Part shown: piece by piece, positions 10,117-16,524 of the stretch
Layout of the letters: every line of letters starts with the position of its first letter
Numbering within the stretch: the first letter of the stretch is position 1
Assembly: GCA_036504595.1 (NCBI GenBank)
Contig: DASXUX010000099.1
Coordinates: forward strand, 1-43,169
DNA from: DASXUX01 sp036504595
GTDB taxonomy: Bacteria; Planctomycetota; SZUA-567; H5-PLA8
Direction of reading: 5' to 3'
Length of the DNA stretch: 43,169 nucleotides
Position numbers and translations under genes: made by a program
Notes under the pieces: generated by a model
What the model was told of the DNA's origin: nothing
Seen by the model: only the letters and a program-made list of their open reading frames with translations
Databases searched by the model: none

Positions 10117-10141
10117 TAAGTCATTATAATATAATGACTTA
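10117..10141. repeat. AT-rich inverted repeat containing a TATAAT hexamer
   Basis: 11-base arms TAAGTCATTAT / ATAATGACTTA around AAT, in an AT-rich patch that stands out from the GC-rich surroundings. A perfect -10 hexamer TATAAT lies at 10125-10130, but no good -35 is correctly spaced. It is a possible operator or promoter at the left edge of the transposable element. Confidence 0.35.
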
Positions 10142-10183
10142 TATGCTTTTCATGAGTGAAAAAGCCACTTCTGATAATACCTA

Positions 10184-10297
10184 TTTTCAGCACTCCTCGC
10201 ATTTCACCTATGAAAAACGACGTAGTTTTCCATTCGGCCGTTTTCAGAAGTTGTGCCGATTCACCTATGAAAATCGGCGTAGTTTTCGGCTGTGCTG
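10184..10297. repeat. Two 57-bp tandem repeats at the presumed left end of the transposable element
   Basis: Units start at 10184 and 10241. Both contain TTTTCAG, then about 13 variable bases, then TTCACCTATGAAAA, then CG(A/G)CGTAGTTTTC. Inside each unit GAAAA...GTTTTC is itself partly palindromic. Tandem binding sites for the transposase at the ends are typical of Tn7/Mu/Tn552-type elements, so these are the best candidates for left-end sites. From here to 10867 (about 570 bases) I see no convincing gene. Confidence 0.55.
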
Positions 10298-10867
10298 GGT
10301 TCTCGGCGGCTTCGCGCAGTCCCCCTGGGTTATCTGAGCCGTCCTTTTCAGCCTCGTCCCGGCTCCTTGCTTCACGATTTCGCTGTTACCTTCCAACTTC
10401 GTCCTTCTGCGCCAGCGGCACGACCTCCTTCACCTCAACCGGCACAACCCTTCCTCAGGGGCTGGCCGTCAGCAACCCTCGCACCGCGCCGCTGTTCCGA
10501 ATAGGCTGTGGCGCTTCCCTTCCACGAAAGCGAACTGTCCATGCCCAAAGAACAAGCGGTCAACTTGCGCAATGTCTCCACATGGCCCGATTCCGTGCTC
10601 AAGACTTCAGACGCCGTCGCCTGCACGCTCATGACGGTGTCCATGCTTGCGCGCACTCGCGCGGCCAGCAGCCCCTCGCCTTCCATACGGACCAACGCCG
10701 AGCGCGACGAGCACGCCTGGAACGCGACTCTTGAAAGGCGTGGCGCAAACTTGCTTCGCAGTCGGCTTGAGAGCATGCCGCCGCCCTGCTTCGCTGATGG
10801 GGAGCCTTGAAGAATCGGCTGTCCTCGCCATTCTGGTTCATGTGGCTGGTCCACTGGAGTTCGCGAA

Positions 10868-12091
10868 TTGTGTCCTGAACCGGAATTCGGCACCCGCTCC
10901 ATCGCTATGCGCGTGTTCCGCGCCGGTCAAGAACTGAGCCGCTCGACGGTGCGACGTGTCTTGCGGGAAAAGAAGCCCAGACCGCCCAGCGCGCCCGCCC
11001 AGCCGCGCTCGTTCACCTGGCGTACCATCCAGACCTGGTACTCCCGCTACAAGAAACACGGCATTACCGGCGTCACCAACCAATCCCGCAAGGACAAGGG
11101 AATGCCCCGCAAGATCACGCCAGAAGAATTGCTGGAGGCCATCAACGCCGCGCTGCCACACTTCCGGGAGAAAGACTACACCCGCATGGCCATCTACCGC
11201 TTCTGTATCGAAAAGGGCCTGCTCCAGAAAAGCCAGATTGCCCAGACCACCTACTTCCGCTTCATCCGGCAGTACGACCTCTTCAAGCCGGAGACCGACG
11301 CGAACAAGCGTCGTCTGGCCTTCAGCATGCAGTTCGCCAACCAACTATGGCAAGCCGACACCCTCTTCGGTCCCTATGTCCGCGACAGCAGCGGCGTCAA
11401 CCGTCAAACCTATCTGATCGCCTTCATCGACGACGCCAGCCGCGTGCTCTGCCACGGCGAGTTCTTCTTCGACGAGAACGTGGACGCGCTGGTCAAGGCG
11501 CTCCAAGCCGCCTTCTACAAACGCGGCATCCCCGAGCAGCTTTACGTCGATAACGGCTCCATCTACGCCTGCCAGGAATTCATCCTCATCTGCGCCCGCG
11601 TCGGCTGCATTCTGCGGCACACTGCGGTCCGCGACGCCGCCGCCAAAGGAAAGATTGAGAGATTCTTCAGGCGGGTGCGCGACCAATTCCTGATCCGGCA
11701 ACTCGATCTCTCCTCGCTCGAAACCCTCAACCGCCAGTTCTTCGAGTGGGTGGAGAACGAATACAACGCCACGGAGCACTCCGCCATCGGCATGAAGCCC
11801 ATCGACCGTTTCGGTTTGGACTTGAGTCGAATCCGCTTTCTGCCTCCTAACGAGGCCAACGACGAACTCTTCTATGCCGAAGCCGAGCGAAAAGTCAAAA
11901 AGGACAACACCTTCAGCTTCCGCAACGTCCGCTATGAAACGCCGGTCGATCTGCGCGACAAACTAATCCAGCTTCGCTACGAGCGGCACCGCGACGGACC
12001 GATCGTCATTTACTACAAGACCCAGCGCATGGGCTTGGCCAAACCCCTCGACGCCGTCGCCAACGGCCTCCTCCGCAGAAAGGAAAACTGA
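10868..12091 (+). CDS. DDE (rve-type) transposase, TnsB/TniA/Mu-like
   Basis: The product is 407 residues. It starts with TTG at 10868 preceded by GGAG (10856-10859); the next in-frame ATG, 10907, has no ribosome-binding site. The N-terminus has short basic DNA-binding helices (STVRRVLREKK, then TWRTIQTWYSRYKKHG). An integrase-core (RNase H-like) domain follows with the catalytic triad visible: D164 in WQADTL, D228 in LYVDNGS and E264 in AAAKGKIERFF. The C-terminus (KVKKDNTFSFRNVRYETP) is the small beta-barrel that follows the core in IS481/TniA/MuA relatives. It catalyses strand transfer at the element ends. The stop lies 2 bases before the ATPase gene, so the two are cotranscribed. It appears intact. 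Confidence 0.9.
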   Translation: MCPEPEFGTRSIAMRVFRAGQELSRSTVRRVLREKKPRPPSAPAQPRSFTWRTIQTWYSRYKKHGITGVTNQSRKDKGMPRKITPEELLEAINAALPHFREKDYTRMAIYRFCIEKGLLQKSQIAQTTYFRFIRQYDLFKPETDANKRRLAFSMQFANQLWQADTLFGPYVRDSSGVNRQTYLIAFIDDASRVLCHGEFFFDENVDALVKALQAAFYKRGIPEQLYVDNGSIYACQEFILICARVGCILRHTAVRDAAAKGKIERFFRRVRDQFLIRQLDLSSLETLNRQFFEWVENEYNATEHSAIGMKPIDRFGLDLSRIRFLPPNEANDELFYAEAERKVKKDNTFSFRNVRYETPVDLRDKLIQLRYERHRDGPIVIYYKTQRMGLAKPLDAVANGLLRRKEN

Positions 12092-12093
12092 CT

Positions 12094-12894
12094 ATGATTC
12101 GCTCGTTCTACGGCATCATCGAAAACCCCTTCGCCCCGCGCCACCTCAAGCTGCTGCCGCAACAGCAGGTGATCCATGACACGCTGCGCGTCCACTGCCA
12201 GCAAGGCGGGCTCTGTCTGGTCCTCGGCAGTCCCGGCACCGGCAAGTCCGTCATCAAGGAGTCCCTCGTGGCCGGTTCCGACAAGCGCCAACTCGTCGCC
12301 ACGGTGGCACGCACCCTGCACACCTATACCAACACGGTGAAGATCCTTTGCGGAGCCTTTAAGATCGAGTTCGATGGCTCATCGTTCAAATGCGAACGGC
12401 GCCTGATCGAGGAGGCTCTTAATCTCAACCGCCTCGGTAAGACCCTGATTACCATCATCGACGACGCCCACCTGATGGAGATGGAAACGCTGCGCAAATT
12501 GCGACTGCTCTTCGAGGATTTCCCCAAGAACCACAACCTGATCCTGATCGGCCAGCCCGCCCTGCTCTCCAGCCTGGCGCTCAACGTCAACCAGGACATC
12601 AAAAGCCGCATCACCTTCTCGGTCATCACCAAGCGCCTCAATCCAGACGACATGCAGGCGTTCATCCTGGCCGAACTCGACCGCCTCGGCCTGGGGCACA
12701 ACATCTTCTCGCAGGCGGCGCTCGATCTGATCGTTCGCTCCGCCGATGGCGTCCTGCGCAAGACCCGCAACCTGTGCCTATCCTGCATGCTCGACGCCGT
12801 GCGCGCCGCCGAAAAGACCATCGACATCGACAACGTCAACCGCGTCCTGATCCAACCGCACTGGCGCAAGGAATGCGACATCACCGACTTCTGA
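12094..12894 (+). CDS. ExeA/TniB/TnsC-like AAA+ ATPase, transposition helper
   Basis: The product is 266 residues; ATG 12094 has AGAAAGGA upstream, within the end of the transposase gene. The opening SFYGIIENPFAPRHLK is the N-terminal signature of ExeA/GspA-family ATPases. Walker A is GSPGTGKS (45-52); Walker B is LITIIDDAHLM (D123, D124); a sensor-like LILIGQP follows. The C-terminus carries the helical lid (SADGVLRKTRNLCL). Next to a DDE transposase, such proteins act in target selection and transposase activation (TniB, TnsC, IstB, MuB). That role is inferred from position and fold. ExeA secretion ATPases are the alternative, but no secretion gene is nearby. Confidence 0.9.
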   Translation: MIRSFYGIIENPFAPRHLKLLPQQQVIHDTLRVHCQQGGLCLVLGSPGTGKSVIKESLVAGSDKRQLVATVARTLHTYTNTVKILCGAFKIEFDGSSFKCERRLIEEALNLNRLGKTLITIIDDAHLMEMETLRKLRLLFEDFPKNHNLILIGQPALLSSLALNVNQDIKSRITFSVITKRLNPDDMQAFILAELDRLGLGHNIFSQAALDLIVRSADGVLRKTRNLCLSCMLDAVRAAEKTIDIDNVNRVLIQPHWRKECDITDF

Positions 12895-12905
12895 AAGGAC
12901 CACGC

Positions 12906-13319
12906 ATGATTACCCGCGCCCTGCTGCGCTCCTTGCGCAACGACCTGCCCATGCACTTCACCATCGAGCAACTGGGCAACAAAGGCCCCTATGCCAAAAC
13001 GGTCGAAGGCCGCTGCCGCTTTCAATGCCCGCACTGCAGCGAAACCCTGGCCGTCGTGAATCCGAGGAACAATCTCGCTCACTGCTTCCACTGCGCCAAG
13101 AACATCAACAACATCGACCTCCTGCTGGCCCACGGATACGAGTTCCGTGACGCGGTGGGACTGCTCCAACGCTGGCTTCTGCTCTACAACGCCCAGCGAG
13201 ACGGCCCGAAACTGTTCGCCCGCCAGACCGAAACCATCGCAAATCGCGAAAAGGAGCCGCTCCCGCTGAGTGCAATCTTACGACAGGAACTTGGGAATCG
13301 CAGCGCCAGCGCAGGCTGA
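12906..13319 (+). CDS. CHC2 (DnaG-type) zinc-finger protein encoded in the transposition operon
   Basis: The product is 137 residues; ATG 12906 has AAAGGA at 12894-12899. Residues about 37-80 read CRFQCPHCSE, then NNLAHCFHCAKNINNIDLLL: two CxxC pairs and the spacing of the primase zinc-binding domain (in DnaG, CPFH...HCFGCG). No primase catalytic (TOPRIM) domain follows; the remainder is polar and helical. The gene is third in the operon after transposase and ATPase, 11 bases downstream. A DNA-binding accessory role in target or end recognition, comparable in position to TniQ/TnsD zinc-finger proteins, is inferred. The last codons (ILRQELGNR) coincide with the first right-end repeat, so the gene end and transposon end overlap. 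Confidence 0.75.
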   Translation: MITRALLRSLRNDLPMHFTIEQLGNKGPYAKTVEGRCRFQCPHCSETLAVVNPRNNLAHCFHCAKNINNIDLLLAHGYEFRDAVGLLQRWLLLYNAQRDGPKLFARQTETIANREKEPLPLSAILRQELGNRSASAG

Positions 13320-13596
13320 ACCTGCGCCAGCGCCAGAACAGTACGACGAGAAATTGGTAATGCCCCGGCCCTGCTGTGCGGACCGGGCATCTTTGATCAG
13401 ATCCGGAGCGTCGCAAAACGTGCGACCAGAAATCGGGAATCGCCAGTTTACGACGGCAACTTGGGAGGCATTACGAAGAGGTGCGTCCCCGGTTCCTCCA
13501 AATTTGTCAAGAGCGTGGGAATCGGGCCGCTTTTAGGTGCAGTTTCGCACAGCTTTAACTTGAGAATCGTTACGACGCGAATTCGGGCGGGGACAC
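13277..13596. repeat. Five imperfect repeats at the presumed right end of the element
   Basis: A motif close to TTACGACnnGAAnTTGGGAA recurs in the same orientation with its TACGAC-like core at 13279, 13342, 13421, 13449 and 13571 (variants TACGAC, TGCGAC; tails TTGGGAATCGC, TTGGTAATGCC, TCGGGAATCGC, TTGGGAGGCAT, TTCGGGCGGGG). The first lies within the 3' end of the zinc-finger gene. Unequal spacing and multiple copies are typical of TnsB/TniA binding arrays. The complement of the motif shares GATTC...CGTA with the left-end units, but the ends are not simple inverted copies. Confidence 0.55.
13360..13390 (+). terminator. Hairpin downstream of the transposition operon
   Basis: ATGCCC-C-GG pairs with CCGGGCAT (eight base pairs, one bulge, 14-base loop) 41 bases after the stop of the zinc-finger gene, followed by CTTTG. 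A second GC-rich hairpin (GCGCAGG/CCTGCGC, 13309-13327) has the stop codon TGA in its loop. Either could stop transcription; both lack a strong U-run. Confidence 0.3.
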
Positions 13597-13641
13597 CAAT
13601 GCTGCTGCCCCGGCTCTTTGACAACTTGCTTCCGCCCACTG

Positions 13642-13706
13642 CTCGGCCGCCGCAAGGAAACTCTGTCTTCTGTTCCCGCCTCACGTCCCTCTGCACCCGT
13701 GCATTT
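13642..13706 (-). repeat. Dispersed GC-rich repeat, copy 1
   Basis: On the plus strand this stretch runs GCCGCCGCAAGGAAACTC, then GTCTTCTGTTCCCGCCTC, then CACCCGTGCATTTTTTCAG. A copy with the same order lies at 18738-18796. Here it sits just outside the right end of the transposable element with no gene behind it on the minus strand. The rest of 13320-13842 holds the right-end repeats and an 8-bp hairpin (13732-13756, CAGCAGCC/GGCTGCTG) but no gene I can support. Confidence 0.5.
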
Positions 13707-13842
13707 TTTCAGTTTCCTGCGGTCTGACGTTCAGCAGCCTGTCTTCCTGGCTGCTGGGCCACTGCAGCGGGGACACGTAAGCGTCTGAGAACACCCCGTC
13801 TTGCCGCCGTTTGCGCAACATGCTCGCCCACAATGACGGTCC

Positions 13843-15279
13843 CTACTTCTTTTCCGGTGCCATTGGCGGGAGCACCGGGACTGGCTGGCCCTGGCCCGGT
13901 GGCGTCTGAGCTTGATTGGCGCCAGTTGGCTGAGCCTGAACCTGCGCCTGCTGAGTCTGCGCCAACTGCAACCGGCGCAAGCGATCCAAGGCGCTGTTTG
14001 CGCGCTGCACAACACTCTCATTGTTCTTCGACTCAGCCAAAACTGTTTTCAGCAGTGCGTCAGCTTTGGCATACTGCTGGTGCCGCGTCTGCAAGTCCAC
14101 CAAACGAAGCTGCGATTCAGCCTTTTCGCTTTGCGACTTTGCTGAAGCGCACGCCTCCAAAAGTGCCTCCTCAGCCTCACCCTCCATCCCGGCTTGGTCG
14201 AAGAACATGGACAGGCTGGTCAGTTCATAGCCCGCTGCATTCTGCTTCGGAAAGTTCTGTTGCAGCCACTTTCCGGCTTCCGTCTTCTTCCCTCCGCTAA
14301 GCAAAAGCTGCGCAATCTGAAACGCGTGCGTCCGTTTGTCGGCATCCGTTTTCGCAGCCGCAAAGAGCTTTTGGCCAAGCTCGGCGGCCTTGTCGAATTG
14401 CCGCCCTATCTGGTATTGATTCATTAAACGGTTCTGAAGGTTCTTGTCGTCGGGCCGAAGCGCCAGCAACTTCTCGCACCATTCGCTTGCCTTCTCGGGG
14501 TTGCCTTTCGGACGGGAGTATATATCCGCAAGCCTCTCAATGGCCGCGACGTTCTTGGGATCAGCCTGAACCGCTTTCTCGTTCTCCTCAATCACCTTCT
14601 CGATGCGGCCGGGTTGCCGGTCCCAGATCCGCGCCAGTTGCCGCTGTGCTTCCTGCCGTTGATACTGCCCCATCGGGCTCTGTTCACCGCTCTCGATCGC
14701 CTCCGTCAAGACCTTCTCCGCTTTTTCGAAATTACCGGCGTTTGCGCACGCATCGGCCAATGACGTCACCAAGCGAATCTTCTCGGATGGATTGGTTGCC
14801 CCCGACAGCGCCTTTTCGTAGAGCTCTGCTGCCCCCTTCCAGTCGCCTTTGCGCTGGTACACAGAGGCGAGCGAGCCAAACACCTGCCGCTTCTGCGCCG
14901 CATCTTTGTACTTATCCAATGCCTCCTTCAAAAGGGGCTCCGCCGCCTCAAGCACACCATAGCGCAGATGAACCTGCGCAAGATCGTTCAGATACGCTGG
15001 ATCCGCCTTTGCCGCTTCCGCCGTCTGAACGCCAGGGTCAGCCCCACGCTGTCCGGCCGCTGGCAGCCGAAGCGTTCCAGGCGGCTGCAGAGCTGGCATG
15101 TTCGGCATCGCCGGCGTCAGCACAGATGGCACCGCTACCTTGGCCGGCGGAGTACCCGGCTGAGTGGCCGCCGCCGCCGGCTTTGGCTGCCCAGTAGCCG
15201 GCCCGGGAGTAGGTTGAGGGGCTTCGCCTGCAAACGTCATCACTGTAGCCAGTGCAATCAGAACAACTGAAGACTTCAT
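13843..15279 (-). CDS. Secreted tetratricopeptide-repeat protein
   Basis: The product is 478 residues. I chose ATG 15279 over an upstream in-frame start because GGGAGGA lies immediately before it and it opens into a signal peptide (MKSSVVLIALATVMTFAGEA). A Pro/Ala/Gln-rich linker spans about 21-90. From about 95 to 440 the sequence is a run of 34-residue helical repeats, for example VFGSLASVYQRKGDWKGAAEL, LADACANAGNFEKAEKVL and IERLADIYSRPKGNPEKA. The C-terminus is Gln/Pro-rich. TPR solenoids mediate protein-protein contact; here in the periplasm or at the surface. No enzymatic motif was seen. It is monocistronic by spacing: 169 bases upstream hold a GIY-YIG remnant, and the transposable element lies downstream. 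Confidence 0.8.
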   Translation of the reverse strand: MKSSVVLIALATVMTFAGEAPQPTPGPATGQPKPAAAATQPGTPPAKVAVPSVLTPAMPNMPALQPPGTLRLPAAGQRGADPGVQTAEAAKADPAYLNDLAQVHLRYGVLEAAEPLLKEALDKYKDAAQKRQVFGSLASVYQRKGDWKGAAELYEKALSGATNPSEKIRLVTSLADACANAGNFEKAEKVLTEAIESGEQSPMGQYQRQEAQRQLARIWDRQPGRIEKVIEENEKAVQADPKNVAAIERLADIYSRPKGNPEKASEWCEKLLALRPDDKNLQNRLMNQYQIGRQFDKAAELGQKLFAAAKTDADKRTHAFQIAQLLLSGGKKTEAGKWLQQNFPKQNAAGYELTSLSMFFDQAGMEGEAEEALLEACASAKSQSEKAESQLRLVDLQTRHQQYAKADALLKTVLAESKNNESVVQRANSALDRLRRLQLAQTQQAQVQAQPTGANQAQTPPGQGQPVPVLPPMAPEKK

Positions 15280-15338
15280 CGATTCCTCCCTTTTACAATC
15301 CGTTTCTATCCTTCGCTCGACTGGCGACTGCAAAACTC

Positions 15339-15425
15339 ATCTGTGTCGCGCCCGCCCTGCAGTTCTTCCTGACCTCCCGCCTCGCTTCGCCCGGAAACAA
15401 GACGTACCGGAGGCATGGGGCACTC
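15339..15425 (+). pseudogene. 3' remnant of a GIY-YIG nuclease gene
   Basis: This stretch reads ICVAPALQFFLTSRLASPGN followed by KTYRRHG. The intact GIY-YIG gene at 17822-18238 ends VCLAPALEFFLISRLDPPGN followed by KTYRGYG. Base identity is also high, including an unbroken run over CCCGGAAACAAGACGTACCGG. Only the last quarter of the gene survives. The catalytic Glu position of the domain (ALEFF) has become Gln here. It lies outside any functional reading frame, between the TPR gene and the next minus-strand gene. Confidence 0.65.
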
Positions 15426-15448
15426 CGGCCGCTACATCTCTCATCAGA

Positions 15449-15901
15449 CTACGAAAAGAACGCCTGAGCCTGTGACTTACCGATTCGTGCCGGGAGACCT
15501 TTAGCCTGCGCCATCGTCTTGATGAGTGTCCGAAGAGCGTCCTTTGTGGTGCTGTACGCCTTGCTATGACCAAGCGCCTGGCGGTATGTGGAGATCACCT
15601 GCAGCTTCCCTGCATCGGCCCCGGACTGGTATGGATCGCAGTTGTCACACCACCACATCGGCATGTATGTGTTGTAGCGATAGACGCTGCAGTTGGTGGC
15701 GACCTTCTGGCAACCGTGGCAGACTTTGCTGAAGGGCTTTCCGTCGAAAATCGTAATCAGCCGCTCGATCTCGGCTTTGAGCGCCCGCATTGGGCCGCTT
15801 GGGTTGGGCACGGAAAGAACCCAGCTAACATATCCAGGCTCTTTCAGGATAAGAGTCTCCACCGATGTGCCCTTGTGTTCGCCGAACGTGACATTCACCA
15901 T
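15449..15901 (-). CDS. Small protein with ExoX-C-like N-terminus and zinc ribbon
   Basis: The product is 150 residues; ATG 15901 has a strong AAAGGAGGG upstream. Residues about 5-50 (FGEHKGTSVETLILKEPGYV, then SWVLS) resemble the short FGKYKG-type domain found at the C-terminus of ExoX-like exonucleases and as a stand-alone module. Residues about 61-90 hold two Cys pairs (CHGC and CDNC), a probable zinc ribbon. The rest is polar. Function is unknown; a nucleic-acid-binding role is inferred. It follows the 44-codon ORF by 28 bases and lies downstream of the displaced RHS tip and its partner gene, so it may be cargo of that cassette. Confidence 0.75.
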   Translation of the reverse strand: MVNVTFGEHKGTSVETLILKEPGYVSWVLSVPNPSGPMRALKAEIERLITIFDGKPFSKVCHGCQKVATNCSVYRYNTYMPMWWCDNCDPYQSGADAGKLQVISTYRQALGHSKAYSTTKDALRTLIKTMAQAKGLPARIGKSQAQAFFS

Positions 15902-15929
15902 GCCCTCCTTTGCCCGAAGAACCCGGCAG

Positions 15930-16064
15930 CTATAGGTCCTCTCTGATTTTCCTTTCGGCTGTCACCCTCGACACTCTTCCACCTCTCGACCCCTGCGAGG
16001 CTTCCCGCATCCGCCCCCCGGCACGCTGCAAGTCCGCCTGTATCTGCTGAATGGTCTTTGCCAT
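15930..16064 (-). CDS. Very small basic protein (44 aa), hypothetical
   Basis: ATG 16064 is preceded by a GAGGGGGAG Shine-Dalgarno sequence. The product begins MAKTIQQIQADLQRAGGRMR and ends RVTAERKIREDL; it is helical and Arg/Gln-rich. It ends 28 bases before the ExoX-C-like gene, consistent with a two-gene unit. I do not recognise it. A longer in-frame version to about 16190 lacks a ribosome-binding site. It could be spurious, but start context and spacing favour a real gene. Confidence 0.45.
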   Translation of the reverse strand: MAKTIQQIQADLQRAGGRMREASQGSRGGRVSRVTAERKIREDL

Positions 16065-16237
16065 GTCTCCCCCTCTCATCGTCCTGACTGCTAACGTTTG
16101 CAGTTGACCCCACGTTCGCTGTTCCACGGTGGCTCCGCCGCCACCTTCCGCGTGCACGGCATGCGTTTCGTTGTTCCTGCGCCTCTGCACTCATAATTCA
16201 GTCCCACTGAATCCTGAATCGCTTCAGGTCTAAGACA

Positions 16238-16522
16238 TTACTGCTGCACGGAACGAAGCTTGCACACCCCTCGCGCAATTAGCTCTCTGTCCAGTTTAAG
16301 GTCGTCCGTTGTTGACACGGCACGGTCGGAAATATCGCTTGCCTTCTCAGTCATCCACTCGCCTTCAATTGCAATATTTGCAAACGCTCGTCCCTCGACA
16401 AGCACTTCGCATTGGCACGCTCGAATGTATTTATCACCGCCTGAAATTAAACCTGCGACAACAACTCTGCCGCCGCCTATATAAAACACATCCCTAATAT
16501 CCATGTCGAAAGGTGTACCCAT
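16238..16522 (-). CDS. Putative immunity protein of the displaced RHS tip; EF-Tu domain-2-like barrel
   Basis: The product is 94 residues, with no signal peptide, so cytoplasmic. ATG 16522 lies 2 bases after the TAA of the tip gene and uses a GGTGGAG site inside its last codons, so the two are translationally coupled. This is the usual toxin-immunity order. The sequence DVFYIGGGRVVVAGLISGG, later EVLVEGR and IAIEGEW, then LDRELIARGVCKLR, follows the strand pattern of EF-Tu/SelB domain 2 (a beta-barrel with FxIxGRGTVVxGxV and a closing RG). The fold assignment is inferred from pattern only. Alternatives are an unrelated beta-rich immunity fold or a free-standing protein. Confidence 0.7.
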   Translation of the reverse strand: MGTPFDMDIRDVFYIGGGRVVVAGLISGGDKYIRACQCEVLVEGRAFANIAIEGEWMTEKASDISDRAVSTTDDLKLDRELIARGVCKLRSVQQ

Positions 16523-16524
16523 TG

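Larger units (their letters stand above)
10184..13596 (+). mobile_element. Tn7/Mu-like transposable element with DDE transposase, AAA ATPase and zinc-finger protein
   Basis: Three same-strand genes at 10868-13319, spaced by 2 and 11 bases, encode a D,D,E transposase, an ExeA/TniB-like ATPase and a DnaG-type zinc-finger protein. Repeated motifs lie on both sides (57-bp pair on the left; five imperfect sites at 13277-13596 on the right). The outer boundaries are estimates: I could not identify terminal TGT/ACA-type inverted repeats or a target-site duplication. No cargo gene is recognisable, so this looks like a minimal element rather than a loaded Tn7-like transposon. Confidence 0.55.

Noticed and set aside
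10435..10902. Open frames on both strands between the left-end repeats and the transposase (10508-10810 plus; 10435-10902 minus)
   Set aside because: Neither shows a domain, a ribosome-binding site or convincing composition; the minus frame overlaps the transposase start. No gene is called here.
15895..16194. 99-residue minus-strand frame overlapping the 44-aa ORF
   Set aside because: It is an Arg/Gly-rich out-of-frame shadow without a ribosome-binding site; the 44-aa frame has GAGGGGGAG before its ATG.
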